From Planctomycetaceae bacterium (lineage in GTDB: Bacteria; Planctomycetota; Planctomycetia; Pirellulales; Thermoguttaceae), in the NCBI GenBank assembly GCA_009776995.1, contig WRMR01000065.1, forward strand, positions 1-13,918: a stretch of DNA of 13,918 bases, written 5' to 3'. Shown one piece after another: positions 8,345 to 13,918 of this stretch. Numbering within the stretch: position 1 is the first letter of the stretch; every line of letters starts with the position of its first letter. The position numbers were made by a program, and so were the translations under genes. The notes under the pieces are model-generated. The model was not told where the DNA came from. It searched no databases and saw only the letters and a program-made list of their open reading frames with translations.

Positions 8345-8364
8345 ATAAGGCAATCTGGGGTAAA
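8337..8364 (-). promoter_or_regulatory. Candidate divergent promoter toward the permease gene
   Basis: On the minus strand TTTACC (8364-8359) and TATACC (8342-8337) are 16 bases apart, upstream of the permease ATG at 8313. Its -35 element lies inside the 8357-8375 palindrome. The -10 match is only moderate. Confidence 0.3.
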
Positions 8365-8375
8365 ATGTTTACCCC
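8357..8375. promoter_or_regulatory. Perfect palindrome, operator-like
   Basis: GGGGTAAA at 8357-8364 and TTTACCCC at 8368-8375 form an 8-bp perfect inverted repeat around a central ATG. CCCC (8372-8375) can also pair with GGGG at 8378-8381. It lies between two divergent genes, beside both candidate promoters, as expected for a repressor operator or an RNA hairpin in the leader. The binding protein is unknown. Confidence 0.5.
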
Positions 8376-8381
8376 AAGGGG

Positions 8382-8656
8382 TGCGCAACAAGGTGGGGTT
8401 TCAATCGTCCTGTTTCTTACTCTATTCTGTTTCACAGGTTTTGCCCGACTGGGAAGTGATTTTCCCTGACCGGGCTGTCTTGTCGCTGGATTTCATGGTA
8501 CATTGTGCTTGGTCGTTTGTGTGGGATATGCGTTTCAATTCCATTGCAACTTGTTTGCCAACCCCATTTTACCACAACGACCTCTTTCAAGAAATCCAGG
8601 TCACTGAAATTTCCAGGCTAAGGAGATTTCAATTTTTTATTAAAAAACCCATTCCA
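8382..8656 (+). other. Long untranslated leader of the GH95-like gene
   Basis: The frame of the following gene is open through this stretch, but the encoded residues look like no protein I know and the signal peptide begins only at 8657. It holds a possible hairpin with GCCCG (8443-8447)/CGGGC (8471-8475) outside and GGGAA (8451-8455)/TTCCC (8462-8466) inside, and a strong ribosome-site motif AAGGAG at 8620-8625 that is 31 bases from the ATG. Between that motif and the start, TTTTTT-ATT-AAAAAA (8633-8647) could form a short stem. I recognise no known riboswitch. Confidence 0.35.
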
Positions 8657-10969
8657 ATGAAAAAGTATTTAATCTCATTGTGCACATTTTGGGTGTTATT
8701 CTTTACGGGATGGCAACCAAACCTTTTCTGTTTATCGCCCTCAGCCAACGACTTGGTTTTTACCGATCTTGCCACTGTCTGGGACGAAGGCATTCCCTTG
8801 GGTAATGCCATCATCGGTGCGCTGGTATGGCAAAAAGGCGATTCGTTGCGCATGTCACTCGATCATGTCGGGCTTTGGGACTTGCGTCCCATGGTCAACC
8901 GCGATTTGTTGCCGGTGCATAACTTCCAATGGGTGCAGGAACAGGTGGCAAAAAAAGACTATCGCCCAGTCCAGCAAATGTATGATGTGCCTTACGAAAC
9001 TTCGGCCTTTCCGACAAAACTCCCCGGCGGGGCACTGGAATTTGATACGACAGAGTTGGGAAAAGTCGATACGGTGCGGTTATTCCTGAACAATGCCTTA
9101 TGCGAGGTCCAATGGACGGACGGTGCCCGCTTGCAGGCGTTTGTCCATGCCACGGAAAACAAGGGATGGTTCCTGTTTGAAAACGTTACCGGTGATTTCA
9201 TGCCGGTCTTGGTGACGCCCAATTACCGGTCTTCGCAGGCGGGCGATGACAATAGTCATGCAGGTCCTGAATTGTCCCGTTTGGGGTATGTTCAGGGCGA
9301 AGTGTTGCGAAATGGAAACACCATCGTCTATCATCAACCCGGAAGCGGGGGTTTTTATTATGAAATTGCCGTGAGCTGGCACCACACGGGGCAAAGCATG
9401 GAAGGGGTATGGACGATTCTTCCGAAACCGGAAGGCGACGCCCAGGCCGTCAATATCGCCGAAATTGTCGAAACTGCATTGCAACAGGGTTTTTCTCAAT
9501 CTTATCATACGCACAATTTGTGGTGGAAGAATTACTGGGCGCAATCGTCGGTGAACATTCCCGACCCTGTCCTGGCAAAACAATACTACAATGAAATGTA
9601 CAAATTTGGCTCTGCCGCCCGGAGCTATTCGCCGCCAGTATCGTTGCAAGCCGTATGGACGGCCGACAACGGGAAATTGCCGCCGTGGAAAGGCGATTAT
9701 CACCACGATTTGAATACGCAACTTAGTTATTGGCCCTGCTATGCAGGCAACCGGTTGGAAGAAGGGTTGGGGTACCTCAACTGGCTGTGGGAAACCCTAC
9801 CGGTCAACAAACGCTATACTTTGGATTACTTTGGCGTGGATGGCCTTGCTGTCCCCGGTGTGACAACACTCAAGGGCGAGCCGATGGCGGGTTGGATTCA
9901 ATATTCATTCGGCCCGACGGTATCCGCATGGCTGGCGCAACATTTCTATCTGCACTGGCAATATTCGCAGGACAGGGATTTTTTGAAAAACCGTGCTTAC
10001 CCGTATATGAAGGAGGTTGCCGTTTTTCTGGATAATATTTCCGTAAGGGATGCTGAAGGAAAACGCAAGCTACCCATCAGTTCAAGCCCCGAAATCTATA
10101 ATAACACTCTGGAGGCGTGGTTTCACACGACGACCAACTACGATCTGGGTTTGATCCGTTTTGTCTTTACGGCGGCAGAGGAACTGGCTTCCGGGCTTGG
10201 GTTGCAGGATGAAGCCGCTCGATGGAAAACGATTTTGTCCGAATGGCCCGATGTTGACCTCGACGATGAAAATGCCCTGACTTTCGCCAGGGGTTTTCCC
10301 TACAACGAATCGCATCGGCATTTTTCCAACATCATGGCTTTCCATCCTTTGGGATTGATCGACTGGAGTTATGGCGAACGTGACCGCGACATTATCGCGG
10401 CAACCATAAAAAAACTCGAGGAATACGGCCCCGACTGGTGGTGCGGCTATTCCTACAGTTGGCTTGGCAACGTCAAAGCCCGTGCCATGGACGGTGAAGG
10501 TGCCGCCGAAGCATTGACAATATTTGCGGAGCATTTTTGCTTGCGCAATACGTTCCATGCCAATGGCGACCAAGCGAATCAGGGTTATTCCAAATTTACC
10601 TATCGTCCGTTTACGCTGGAAGGCAATATGGCTTTTGCGTCGGGCATTCACGAAATGCTGATACAAAGCCATACGGGAACCATCCGTGTGTTTCCGGCGG
10701 TACCGGCATCGTGGGACAATGTCTCGTTCGAAAAGCTGCGTGCCGTGGGTGCATTTCTGGTTTCGGCGCGGATGGAAAATCGAAACGTATCGCTATTGAC
10801 CGTGGAGTCGGAAAAAGGCGGAACGTTACGCCTGATGAAACCTTCAAGCGGTCATTACGTGGAAGCAAGCGGAAAAACGTTGAACGAAACCGATGGCGTA
10901 TGGACGGTCGAAATGGAACCCGGCGAAGTTCTCATGTTGGTTTTGGAACATCAGACGAATCTTGAGTGA
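8657..10969 (+). CDS. Secreted GH95-like glycoside hydrolase
   Basis: The 770-residue product begins with a signal peptide (MKKYLISLCTFWVLFFTGW). The N-terminal domain opens WDEGIPLGNAIIGALVW, matching the family's substrate-binding beta domain. The catalytic (alpha/alpha)6 barrel shows SPPVSLQAVWT, HHDLNTQLSYW (349-359), SSSPE with Glu479, HRHFSN (His553/His555) and FTLEGNMAFASGIHEMLIQSHTG, then a C-terminal beta domain starting IRVFPAVPASW. GH95 enzymes are inverting alpha-L-fucosidases or alpha-L-galactosidases using one Glu acid and an Asn-Asn-Asp base system. The acid Glu is present, but the first Asn of the NxN motif is Asp351 and the Asp of the DGN motif is Glu655, so the specificity may differ. 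The start at 8657 is chosen for the signal peptide, although no ribosome site is at normal distance. The following secreted protein is codirectional. The stop is followed by a weak GAAAAC/GTTTTC stem (10968-10986). Confidence 0.82.
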   Translation: MKKYLISLCTFWVLFFTGWQPNLFCLSPSANDLVFTDLATVWDEGIPLGNAIIGALVWQKGDSLRMSLDHVGLWDLRPMVNRDLLPVHNFQWVQEQVAKKDYRPVQQMYDVPYETSAFPTKLPGGALEFDTTELGKVDTVRLFLNNALCEVQWTDGARLQAFVHATENKGWFLFENVTGDFMPVLVTPNYRSSQAGDDNSHAGPELSRLGYVQGEVLRNGNTIVYHQPGSGGFYYEIAVSWHHTGQSMEGVWTILPKPEGDAQAVNIAEIVETALQQGFSQSYHTHNLWWKNYWAQSSVNIPDPVLAKQYYNEMYKFGSAARSYSPPVSLQAVWTADNGKLPPWKGDYHHDLNTQLSYWPCYAGNRLEEGLGYLNWLWETLPVNKRYTLDYFGVDGLAVPGVTTLKGEPMAGWIQYSFGPTVSAWLAQHFYLHWQYSQDRDFLKNRAYPYMKEVAVFLDNISVRDAEGKRKLPISSSPEIYNNTLEAWFHTTTNYDLGLIRFVFTAAEELASGLGLQDEAARWKTILSEWPDVDLDDENALTFARGFPYNESHRHFSNIMAFHPLGLIDWSYGERDRDIIAATIKKLEEYGPDWWCGYSYSWLGNVKARAMDGEGAAEALTIFAEHFCLRNTFHANGDQANQGYSKFTYRPFTLEGNMAFASGIHEMLIQSHTGTIRVFPAVPASWDNVSFEKLRAVGAFLVSARMENRNVSLLTVESEKGGTLRLMKPSSGHYVEASGKTLNETDGVWTVEMEPGEVLMLVLEHQTNLE

Positions 10970-11295
10970 AAACCATGGGCGTTTTCGATCTTGGTACCGG
11001 GCTGAAAACAAAAAATGAGCACCACCGATTGTCAATCACCGCGCAAGAGTTTTTCAAAAACATGGTGTTCACACAAATCATACAACGCGAAAGTTAACCG
11101 GATTCCGTTTTATGCTTGAACGTTTTATACCATCGCCAATGGAAGTTTTCCGGTGAGTGCGTCCGTTGACCCTTTGGGAAAACGGACTCCCGTGTCACTA
11201 TTGTCGGGTATTTTCAATCGGCTTGGGTAGAAGTATAGAAGTATCATAGCGCATTGTCATTCAGGATCACCCTCTCGAAAAAGGAGCCCCACCTT
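10970..11295 (+). other. Intergenic region with hairpin and 8-bp tandem repeat
   Basis: No credible gene is present. It contains a stem GTCCGTT (11161-11167)/AACGGAC (11181-11187) with an inner CCC/GGG pair around a TTT loop, not followed by a T-run. A tandem TAGAAGTA occurs twice at 11228-11243, overlapping a weak -10-like TATAGA (11234-11239) whose -35 partner (TTTTCA, 11211-11216) is poor. The 3' end carries the ribosome site of the next gene. Confidence 0.45.
11281..11286 (+). promoter_or_regulatory. Ribosome binding site deciding the start at 11296
   Basis: AAGGAG lies nine bases before the ATG at 11296 and immediately before a clean signal peptide. It therefore rules out the in-frame upstream ATG at 11254. 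Confidence 0.75.
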
Positions 11296-12771
11296 ATGAA
11301 ATGTTTCCTGCTCACACTTGTGTCCGTTTGTTTTTGCCTTCCCGCTTTCGCCCAGGAGCCGGCTTCCCAACCGCTTGATCTCGGTTCGAAACGGGAGTTG
11401 TTCGTTGACAATTATCTGATTGACACGCTTGACAACCTGTCACTCAAACTGCACGAGCCGGTATTTCGTGATGTCAGCTTCAAATTTGACCTGCCATGGG
11501 AAGGTTTGTACTGCGGCTATGTCACCATGATTCATGATAACGGAAAGTACCGTGCCTATTACCGGGGTGGTCCGACGAAGGGAGGTGACGGCGACACGTC
11601 GGAAGCACTCTGTGTTGCCTTTTCCGATGACGGCATTCATTGGACGAAGCCGAAACTCGGTTTGGCCGAAAGGGATGGTTCGAAGGAAAACAACATCGTC
11701 ATGACGGGAATTCCCCACCTGATGCACAATTTTGCGCCGATGATTGACGATCGTCCGGGTGTTCCTGTGGAAGAACGCTACAAGGCACTCTCAGGAACCC
11801 TGCATTCCGGTGGTTTGTTCGCTTTCTCGTCCCCGGACGGTTTGGTCTGGAAAAAAATGTCGGAACAGCCGGTTCTTGGAAAGCTCGACCAGTACGCTTA
11901 TGCCTACGATTCGCAAAATGTGCCATTGTGGTCGCCAAGTGAACAATGCTACGTTGCCTGTTTCCGCGTCGTGATATCCCCGTTCAAGCGGTATATCGGA
12001 CGCGCGGCCAGTCAGGATTTTCTCCATTGGGAAAACATTGAGACAATGGAAGTGATTCACGACGGTCAACCGGCTCCCTTTGAGCAATTTTATACGAATC
12101 AAACCGGTGTGTATTTCCGTGCGCCGCACATTTACGTTGCGACACCAGCCCGGTTTATGGAAGGCCGGCAGGTCTTGACCGAGGAACAGGCCAAAGAAGC
12201 AAATGTTAATCCCGGATATTTCAAAGATTGCAGTGACGCCATAATACTGACGTCTCGCGGGGGCAACCGGTATGATCGAACATTTATGGAACCGTTCGTT
12301 CGACCAGGAATCGGCATTCAAAATTGGGTTTCCCGGACGAATTATCCCGCCCGGAACTTCGTTCCAACCGGCGAGAACGAAATGTCACTTTACGTCAACG
12401 CCAACTATGCGACGCCGGACTCCGAATTGCGCCGTTACTCACTGCGACTTGACGGTTTCGCTTCACTCCATGCTCCCTACGCAGGCGGAACATTTGTCAG
12501 CAAGCCCTTGACGTTTTCCGGAAAGAGGCTGTCCTTGAATTTCTCAACGTCCGCAGCGGGAGGATTGAAAGTCCAGTTGGAACAAATCGATGGAACGCCA
12601 TACCCCGGTTTCGCTCTGGATGACTGCAAGGAGGTTATCGGCAACGAAATTGCCCGCGATGTTTTGTGGACAAATGGCACCGATGTGTCGTCATTGGCCG
12701 GTCAAACCCTGCGAATCCGCATTGTCATGAAAGACGCCGACCTGTACTCGCTGAAATTTGAAGAAGAATAA
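11296..12771 (+). CDS. Secreted five-bladed beta-propeller (GH32/43/62-like) protein
   Basis: The 491-residue product has a signal peptide ending CLPAFA, with cleavage before Gln20. The mature protein opens LDLGSKRELFVDNYLIDTL, a hallmark of an abundant planctomycete secreted family usually annotated as glycosyl-hydrolase-like five-bladed propellers. Blade-like repeats follow: YCGYVTMIHDNGKYRAYYRG, CVAFSDDGIHWTKPKLGL, LFAFSSPDGLVWKKMSE and IGRAASQDFLHWEN; the recurring S.DG..W pattern is typical of GH32/GH43-type propellers. The last 100 residues (from FASLHAPYAGGTFVSKPL) look like a separate beta-sandwich. The catalytic acids cannot be assigned with confidence, and substrate is unknown. Gene order behind the GH95-like enzyme suggests both act outside the cytoplasm on the same glycan. 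A second, broken paralogue starts at 13650. Confidence 0.8.
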   Translation: MKCFLLTLVSVCFCLPAFAQEPASQPLDLGSKRELFVDNYLIDTLDNLSLKLHEPVFRDVSFKFDLPWEGLYCGYVTMIHDNGKYRAYYRGGPTKGGDGDTSEALCVAFSDDGIHWTKPKLGLAERDGSKENNIVMTGIPHLMHNFAPMIDDRPGVPVEERYKALSGTLHSGGLFAFSSPDGLVWKKMSEQPVLGKLDQYAYAYDSQNVPLWSPSEQCYVACFRVVISPFKRYIGRAASQDFLHWENIETMEVIHDGQPAPFEQFYTNQTGVYFRAPHIYVATPARFMEGRQVLTEEQAKEANVNPGYFKDCSDAIILTSRGGNRYDRTFMEPFVRPGIGIQNWVSRTNYPARNFVPTGENEMSLYVNANYATPDSELRRYSLRLDGFASLHAPYAGGTFVSKPLTFSGKRLSLNFSTSAAGGLKVQLEQIDGTPYPGFALDDCKEVIGNEIARDVLWTNGTDVSSLAGQTLRIRIVMKDADLYSLKFEEE

Positions 12772-12801
12772 TTTTTTGCTGTATCGCCATCCTAAAGAAT
12801 T

Positions 12802-12830
12802 GCCGGTTTGCACGGATTGGCAAAGCCGGC
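12802..12830 (+). terminator. Hairpin after the propeller gene
   Basis: GCCGGTTTGC (12802-12811) pairs with GCAAAGCCGGC (12820-12830) with one bulged base and an eight-base loop. It lies 31 bases beyond the stop codon. No T-run follows, so it is either a weak intrinsic terminator or an RNA-stabilising stem. Confidence 0.4.
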
Positions 12831-12935
12831 ATGACAGACACCATTCAAGCGATTCAAAATTTTTTTGTCGCATCTGTCAAAAGCCGGGATTGGAATGAAA
12901 CGCAGTCCCTGGTTGGTATGCTTCAATTCGTGATT

Positions 12936-12964
12936 CTGTCATCCTCTCCAAGTGAAGATGACAG
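12936..12964 (+). repeat. Perfect 8-bp stem upstream of the small lipoprotein gene
   Basis: CTGTCATC (12936-12943) and GATGACAG (12957-12964) are perfect complements around a 13-base loop. The site lies 44 bases before the lipoprotein ATG. It could be an operator, a leader hairpin or a terminator of upstream transcripts. The rest of 12772-13007 holds no gene I can support. Confidence 0.4.
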
Positions 12965-13007
12965 TGACTTTGGTTTAACAACAGATTTTCACACACACGT
13001 TTTTACT

Positions 13008-13517
13008 ATGACTTACCGATTTCTTTTGCCTTGCCTGTCGTTGTTCCTTGCCTTGTTCTGTGGATGCGGAGGAGGCAAAAAGCCGGAAGGGTTTCCCGAC
13101 CTCGTCTGACCGGCCACTGTTAAAATCCACAAAAACGGCCAGCCCGTCAGTGGCGTTACGGTCATCCTGCATTCGAAGGACCCGGCAATGGATTTTCGCT
13201 CGACAGGAATTCAAATTTCTGGAAAAACAGGCACCAATGGTGTTGCAACCCTTGAGACGTCGCGTGCCTCCTATACCCAGCCCGGAGCTCCGGTCGGACA
13301 ATACCGGGTACAACTGGCGGAAGAGCTCAATATCGAAATGCGGGAACTTCCCGGGGATGCGCCGGGGGCGGAGATCACCGCCTGGAAGAAAGAATATGAG
13401 GAAAAGGCCGACAAACTTCGATCCTTCCCCAAGGCTCTCAACAGTGCAGACAAATCGCCTTTGGAAATGGACATCACTGCAAGCGTTGCTGCTGAATTTG
13501 ACGTCAGCACATATTAG
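13008..13517 (+). pseudogene. Small carboxypeptidase-regulatory-like lipoprotein with in-frame TGA
   Basis: The frame starts MTYRFLLPCLSLFLALFCGCGGGKKPEGFPDLV, a lipoprotein signal with acceptor Cys20, then stops at TGA (13107-13109, codon 34). The same frame continues without a gap as PATVKIHKNGQPVSGVTVILHSKDP, GKTGTNGVATLET and APVGQYRVQLAEE, to a stop at 13515-13517. The K/N-G-x-P-V-x-G-x-x-V core followed by a T-x-x-x-G-x-A-x-x-x-T block and a G-x-Y-x-V strand is the transthyretin-like fold of carboxypeptidase regulatory domains, abundant in planctomycete small lipoproteins of about 150-170 residues. Full length here would be 169 residues. TGA may have arisen from CGA (Arg) by one transition. 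Global TGA recoding is unlikely because gyrB, the thioesterase and the GH95-like gene all end in TGA. No clear ribosome site precedes 13008. Confidence 0.75.
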
Positions 13518-13625
13518 ACTTGTTTGGAAGCTTAAAATGGCTTGACCTGCTTTGCCACAAGACGGCATGAATTGTCGCCGTAACTGATAGTCCCGGAAAA
13601 CGTTTGTATTGATATTTCGCAAAAA

Positions 13626-13640
13626 TTTCATTGAATGAAA
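13626..13640. promoter_or_regulatory. 15-bp palindrome just before the broken propeller gene
   Basis: TTTCATT (13626-13632) and AATGAAA (13634-13640) form a perfect 7-1-7 palindrome ending ten bases before the ATG at 13650. At this position it could be an operator or a start-region hairpin. AT-rich palindromes of this length can also occur by chance. Confidence 0.3.
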
Positions 13641-13649
13641 GATGATTGT

Positions 13650-13792
13650 ATGAAAAAGTATTTATTCTCGATTCTCGATTCTCGTTGTTCTTTGTCCACT
13701 CTTGAGTATGGGACAGGAAATCATGGATTTGGGGAATCGAAGGGAAATATTTGTGGATGATCATTTCATCGACAAGTTTGATGGTTTAAAGT
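13650..13792 (+). pseudogene. Second propeller-family gene, frameshifted and IS-truncated
   Basis: From ATG 13650 the frame reads MKKYLFSILDSR and leaves the family. One frame over, the sequence reads FSILVVLCPLLSMGQEIMDL and then MDLGNRREIFVDDHFIDKFDGLK, a clear match to the N-terminus of the neighbouring propeller protein (LDLGSKRELFVDNYLID). The two frames join in three tandem copies of ATTCTCG (13664-13684). Removing one copy gives a continuous signal peptide (MKKYLFSILVVLCPLL) plus mature start. The homology ends abruptly at 13792, where an IS end begins, so about 95% of the gene is outside this copy of the junction. The remainder may lie beyond the element, outside the window. Confidence 0.8.
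13664..13684 (+). repeat. Three tandem copies of the heptamer ATTCTCG
   Basis: ATTCTCG is repeated exactly three times, at 13664-13670, 13671-13677 and 13678-13684, inside the signal-peptide coding region. Because seven is not a multiple of three, each gain or loss of one copy changes the reading frame. On the opposite strand the unit is a rotation of GAATCGA, close to the GAATCGT unit at 7018-7041. Confidence 0.9.
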
Positions 13793-13918
13793 GGCGTTGT
13801 TGACTAATGATTTTTTGCGTAATATTCGGGCAGTCCGAGTTTTGTGAAGTGGTTTAGTATTTTGCATCTTATTTTTGCTTCGGTTTTTTGATTGGGCAGC
13901 AATCGGTTTTTCAAATGG
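13793..13918 (-). mobile_element. IS5-family (IS903-like) insertion sequence, one end
   Basis: GGCGTTGTTGACTAA begins at 13793 exactly where the propeller homology ends. As I recall it, the IS903 terminal repeat is GGCTTTGTTGAATAAATC, which agrees at 13 of the first 15 positions. A transposase tail reads inward from this end on the minus strand. IS903-type elements create 9-bp target duplications; the candidate here is GTTTAAAGT at 13784-13792. The other end lies outside the window. Confidence 0.7.
13804..13918 (-). CDS. IS5-family transposase, C-terminal end only
   Basis: The minus-strand frame entering from the right edge encodes 37 residues, ending EAKIRCKILNHFTKLGLPEYYAKNH and a TAG at 13806-13804. 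The pattern of a basic helix followed by I-L-N-x-x-T-x-L-G-x-P-x resembles the C-terminus of IS5/IS903 DDE transposases, which carry out cut-and-paste or replicative transposition. The stop lies within the terminal repeat region, as in compact elements. The catalytic DDE residues are outside the window, so activity cannot be judged. Confidence 0.65.
   Translation of the reverse strand, partial: HLKNRLLPNQKTEAKIRCKILNHFTKLGLPEYYAKNH

Noticed and set aside
8279..8656. A 126-codon upstream extension of the GH95-like gene
   Set aside because: It overlaps the permease start and the palindrome, and would bury the signal peptide in the middle of the protein.
10968..10986. GAAAAC/GTTTTC stem as a terminator of the GH95-like gene
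   Set aside because: Only six pairs, mostly A-T, and no T-run follows, so it is mentioned only with the gene.
12831..13007. An earlier start for the small lipoprotein at 12831
   Set aside because: It would cover two hairpins and place the lipoprotein signal 59 residues into the protein.
13107..13109. UGA recoded as Trp, Gly or selenocysteine
   Set aside because: Several neighbouring genes end in TGA, no selenocysteine-type context was evident, and a CGA-to-TGA change explains the site more simply.
1..13918. CRISPR array, tRNA, rRNA or phage module
   Set aside because: No regularly spaced repeats, cloverleaf-like sequences, ribosomal RNA signatures or phage genes were seen on either strand.

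Overview
The window most likely comes from a planctomycete (Planctomycetota, probably Pirellulales or a Thermoguttaceae-like relative). The support is recognition of typical planctomycete families, not a database match: a secreted protein opening with DLGSKRELFVDN, a small lipoprotein with a GFPDL...NGQPVSGV core, a large Gln/Pro/Thr-rich lipoprotein, and a DciA-gyrB pair. Base composition is near 50% GC. Two clear extended -10 promoters (TGGTATAAT) show ordinary sigma-70-type transcription.

Left part (1-3485): a large lipoprotein gene on the minus strand runs off the left edge and is open for 559 codons. A well-formed promoter in the gap drives a plus-strand GT39-type membrane glycosyltransferase. 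A 69-residue two-helix membrane protein converges on it.

Core part (3486-7026): dciA, gyrB and a FadM/YbgC-type hotdog thioesterase all read rightward. gyrB and the thioesterase are three bases apart and probably co-transcribed. This is the housekeeping section and looks intact.

Accessory part (7027-13918): an ABC-2 transporter permease on minus, then on plus a GH95-like secreted glycosidase, a secreted five-bladed-propeller-type protein, a small carboxypeptidase-regulatory-like lipoprotein and the start of a second propeller protein. The secreted enzymes suggest an extracellular carbohydrate-degradation locus. Four independent lesions fall here: a T8 tract frameshifts the permease, an in-frame TGA interrupts the lipoprotein, a triple 7-bp repeat frameshifts the signal peptide of the second propeller gene, and an IS5-family (IS903-like) element is inserted about 140 bp into that same gene. 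Two of the lesions are at slippage-prone repeats whose loss of one unit restores a perfect frame. The locus is therefore either decaying, switchable, or affected by assembly error.

I see no CRISPR array, tRNA, rRNA or clear novel multi-gene system. The most interesting signals are the repeat-controlled frames, the substituted catalytic residues in the GH95-like enzyme, and the palindromic divergent control region at 8316-8381.
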